8,893 bases of DNA, from contig JACCSC010000083.1 of the NCBI GenBank assembly GCA_013813215.1, positions 1 to 8,893 of the forward strand, read 5' to 3'. The stretch is from Geodermatophilaceae bacterium (lineage in GTDB: Bacteria > Actinomycetota > Actinomycetes > Mycobacteriales > Geodermatophilaceae). The notes below the pieces were generated by a model. The model was not told where the DNA came from. It saw nothing but the letters and a program-made list of their open reading frames with translations, and searched no databases. Below are positions 7,206-8,893 of the stretch, piece by piece; position 1 is the first letter of the stretch; each line of letters opens with the position of its first letter. The translations under genes were made by a program, and so were the position numbers.

Positions 7206-8453
7206 GTGGGTCGTGTCGTGGAAGCCGTCGTGCCGGCCCGCCTCGGCGTCGGGTTCCGGTGGCTGCTCGCGTCGTCGTGGACGTCCAACCTCGGCGATGG
7301 CATCGCCATCGCGGCCGGGCCGCTGCTCGTGGCCTCCCAGACCGGCGACCCGCTCCTCGTGGCGATGGCGGCGTTGCTGCAGTGGCTGCCGCCGCTGCTG
7401 TTCGGCCTGTTCGCGGGCGCCCTTGCCGACCGGATGGACCGCCGGCTGATCGTGGTCACGGTGGACCTGATCCGAACGGCAGTCGTGGTCGCGCTCTGCC
7501 TGACGATCGTCACTGACTCGATCTCGATCGCCGTCGTGCTGGGGTGCCTGTTCCTGCTCGGTACGGCGGAGGTGTTCGCCGACAACAGCTCGGCCACGCT
7601 CCTGCCCATGCTCGTCCACCGCGACGACCTGGCGATCGGGAACGCCCGGATGACCATGGGGCTCGTCACGATCAACCAGCTCGCCGGTCCACCGCTGGGT
7701 GCCGCGATGTTCGCCGCCGGCATGGTGTGGCCGTTCGTCGGCCAGGCCGTCTGTGTGCTGCTCGGAGCGATCCTGGTGTCCCGCGTCGTGCTCCCGCCGC
7801 ACGGTCGCGCGAGGGACGAGCGGGGACGGATGCGACACGACATCGCGGAGGGGGTGCGCTGGGCCTGGCGGCACCCGGCCGTGCGCACCCTGCTGCTGAC
7901 CATCGCCACCTTCAACATCACCTTCGGCGCGGCCTGGTCCGTGCTCGTGCTCTACGCCACCCAGAGGCTCGGCCTGGGTGCGATCGGCTTCGGGCTGCTG
8001 ACCACCGTCTCGGCCGTCGGGGGGTTGCTCGGTACGGCGGCGTACGGCTGGATCACGCGGCGGGTCAGCCTCGGCAACATCATGCGGATCGGCCTGATCA
8101 TCGAGACCCTGACCCACCTGGCCCTCGCGCTGACGACGTCGGCCTATGTCGCCATGGCGATCTTCTTCGTCTTCGGCGCGCACGCCTTCATCTGGGGCAC
8201 CACATCGATCACCGTCCGCCAGCGCGCGGTTCCGTCCTCCCTGCAGGGCCGGGTGGGCAGTGTCAACCAGGTCGCGGTGTACAGCGGGCTCGTCGTCGGT
8301 TCCGGAGTCGGCGGGCTGATCGCCCGCGAGTGGGGGGTGACCGCGCCATTCTGGTTCGCCTTTGTCGGCTCGGCGGTGTTCGTCGTCCTGATCTGGCGCC
8401 AGCTGCGCCACATCGCCCACGCGGACGCCGCGGCCGCCCCGGCCGACGCGTGA
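7206..8453 (+). CDS. MFS transporter, probable drug or metabolite exporter
   Basis: Major facilitator superfamily permease of about 415 residues in the inner membrane, of the sort annotated as MFS_3 or EntS-like exporters. Evidence is the N-terminal NLGDGIAIAAGPLL segment seen in this group, the loop 2-3 signature GALADRMDRR around residues 71-80 (D75, R76, R79, R80), and a series of hydrophobic helices on each side of a charged central loop (RARDERGRMRHD) typical of a 6+6 layout. Export is inferred from family resemblance; no substrate can be assigned. The start is uncertain: GTG 7206 may be leaderless behind TACCGT, while GTG 7230 has GGAAG five bases upstream and better codon use from that point on. 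The TGA at 8451-8453 overlaps the next gene's GTG, so the two are probably co-translated. The gene is divergent from ppdK. Confidence 0.87.
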   Translation: MGRVVEAVVPARLGVGFRWLLASSWTSNLGDGIAIAAGPLLVASQTGDPLLVAMAALLQWLPPLLFGLFAGALADRMDRRLIVVTVDLIRTAVVVALCLTIVTDSISIAVVLGCLFLLGTAEVFADNSSATLLPMLVHRDDLAIGNARMTMGLVTINQLAGPPLGAAMFAAGMVWPFVGQAVCVLLGAILVSRVVLPPHGRARDERGRMRHDIAEGVRWAWRHPAVRTLLLTIATFNITFGAAWSVLVLYATQRLGLGAIGFGLLTTVSAVGGLLGTAAYGWITRRVSLGNIMRIGLIIETLTHLALALTTSAYVAMAIFFVFGAHAFIWGTTSITVRQRAVPSSLQGRVGSVNQVAVYSGLVVGSGVGGLIAREWGVTAPFWFAFVGSAVFVVLIWRQLRHIAHADAAAAPADA

Positions 8454-8893
8454 GTCCCGGTCGGGTCGTCGTGCTCAACGGCGCTCCCCGTTCCGGGAAG
8501 TCGAGCATCGCCGCTGCGCTCCAGCACCGATGGGATCGGCCCCTGATCGCCCTCGGCGTCGATGCTTACGCCGCCATGACGCCGGAGCGGTACCGGCCCG
8601 GCCTCGGCCTGCGGCCGGGCGGTGAGCGTCCCGACCTCGAACCGCTCGTGGCCACGCTGTACGCGGCGCTGTACGAGTCGGTGGTCGCGCACAGCCGCCT
8701 CAGGCTCGACGTGGTTGTCGATGTCGCGCACCACGACGACTACTCCCGGCCGCTGGACACCCTCGGCATCGCGGCAACTGCGTTGCGCGAGCTCCCGGCG
8801 TACCTGATCGGCGTCCGCTGCCCGCTCGACGTGGTCATGCGGCGGCGGGACGCCGACCGCACCGGGGTCTACGCGCAGACGCCGCCGGGCGGA
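8450..8893 (+). CDS. Chloramphenicol phosphotransferase-like P-loop kinase, 3' end cut by window edge
   Basis: The first 148 codons of a P-loop phosphotransferase that runs off the window. It begins with a beta strand and a Walker A motif, VVVLNGAPRSGKSS, with GAPRSGKS at residues 11-18, followed by LGVDAY. Its D38 sits where Streptomyces venezuelae chloramphenicol phosphotransferase has its catalytic aspartate (D37, in FGVDS). Further on, a strand VVVDVAHH and then GVRC at 121-124 followed by an Arg-rich stretch (RRRDADR, 131-137) match the CPT lid layout. Family members phosphorylate small hydroxylated molecules, but many CPT-like proteins in actinobacteria have no proven substrate, so antibiotic inactivation is only a possibility. 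The GTG start overlaps the transporter stop as GTGA, implying translational coupling. A generic AAA or adenylylsulfate-kinase-like protein is the main alternative. Confidence 0.8.
   Translation, partial: MSPGRVVVLNGAPRSGKSSIAAALQHRWDRPLIALGVDAYAAMTPERYRPGLGLRPGGERPDLEPLVATLYAALYESVVAHSRLRLDVVVDVAHHDDYSRPLDTLGIAATALRELPAYLIGVRCPLDVVMRRRDADRTGVYAQTPPGG

Noticed and set aside
7052..7921. Upstream extension of the ppdK reading frame to about 1188 codons on the minus strand
   Set aside because: The extra segment is antisense to the MFS gene, has no recognisable domain, and PPDK homology plus a GGGAG ribosome site begin exactly at 7051. It is an open frame caused by high GC.
7191..8420. 409-codon minus-strand open frame opposite the MFS gene
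   Set aside because: Composition is hydrophilic and rich in His, Asp, Arg and Gln without motifs, as expected for the antisense of a membrane protein gene in GC-rich DNA.

Overview
The window is very GC-rich, with a strong G/C preference at codon third positions, GTG and TTG starts, and 4-base start/stop overlaps. The protein families also fit a high-GC actinobacterium. I cannot name a genus from the sequence alone. Coding density is high: six genes are visible, and those at both window edges are cut off.

Left block, about 1-3681: a C4-dicarboxylate uptake and sensing module. On the minus strand, a DcuS/CitA-type membrane sensor histidine kinase (506-2137, start uncertain) is followed, with a GTGA overlap, by its CitB/DctR-type response regulator (509 to beyond base 1). 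Divergent from them on the plus strand is a DctA-type cation:dicarboxylate symporter (2287-3681). The layout resembles the Bacillus dctS-dctR-dctA arrangement: the kinase probably reports external C4-dicarboxylates and the regulator probably controls dctA. The roughly 150-base spacer between kinase and symporter holds two short palindromes with the same GTCCG/CGGAC half sites. These are candidate but unproven operators.

Centre, 3682-7051: a perfect 23-base-pair hairpin separates the convergent dctA and minus-strand genes and looks like a bidirectional terminator. On the minus strand, ppdK (pyruvate, phosphate dikinase, 898 residues, all recognisable active-site motifs present) is followed by a TTGA-overlapping gene for a membrane-anchored YdcF/SanA-like DUF218 protein. 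PPDK can make PEP from pyruvate, which is useful for gluconeogenesis on C4-dicarboxylates. Its position beside dctA is therefore metabolically coherent, although the two are separate transcription units.

Right block, 7052-8893: a roughly 150-base divergent promoter region separates ppdK from a plus-strand pair. The pair is an MFS exporter-like protein (to 8453) and, overlapping it by GTGA, a P-loop kinase resembling chloramphenicol phosphotransferase that runs off the right edge. An exporter coupled to a possible drug-phosphorylating enzyme is the most interesting lead, but the substrate cannot be read from sequence.

I saw no tRNA, rRNA, CRISPR array, insertion sequence, attachment site or obvious foreign-composition island. 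Apart from the lead above, the region looks like ordinary chromosomal housekeeping and transport DNA, and I do not find clear evidence of a wholly new system.
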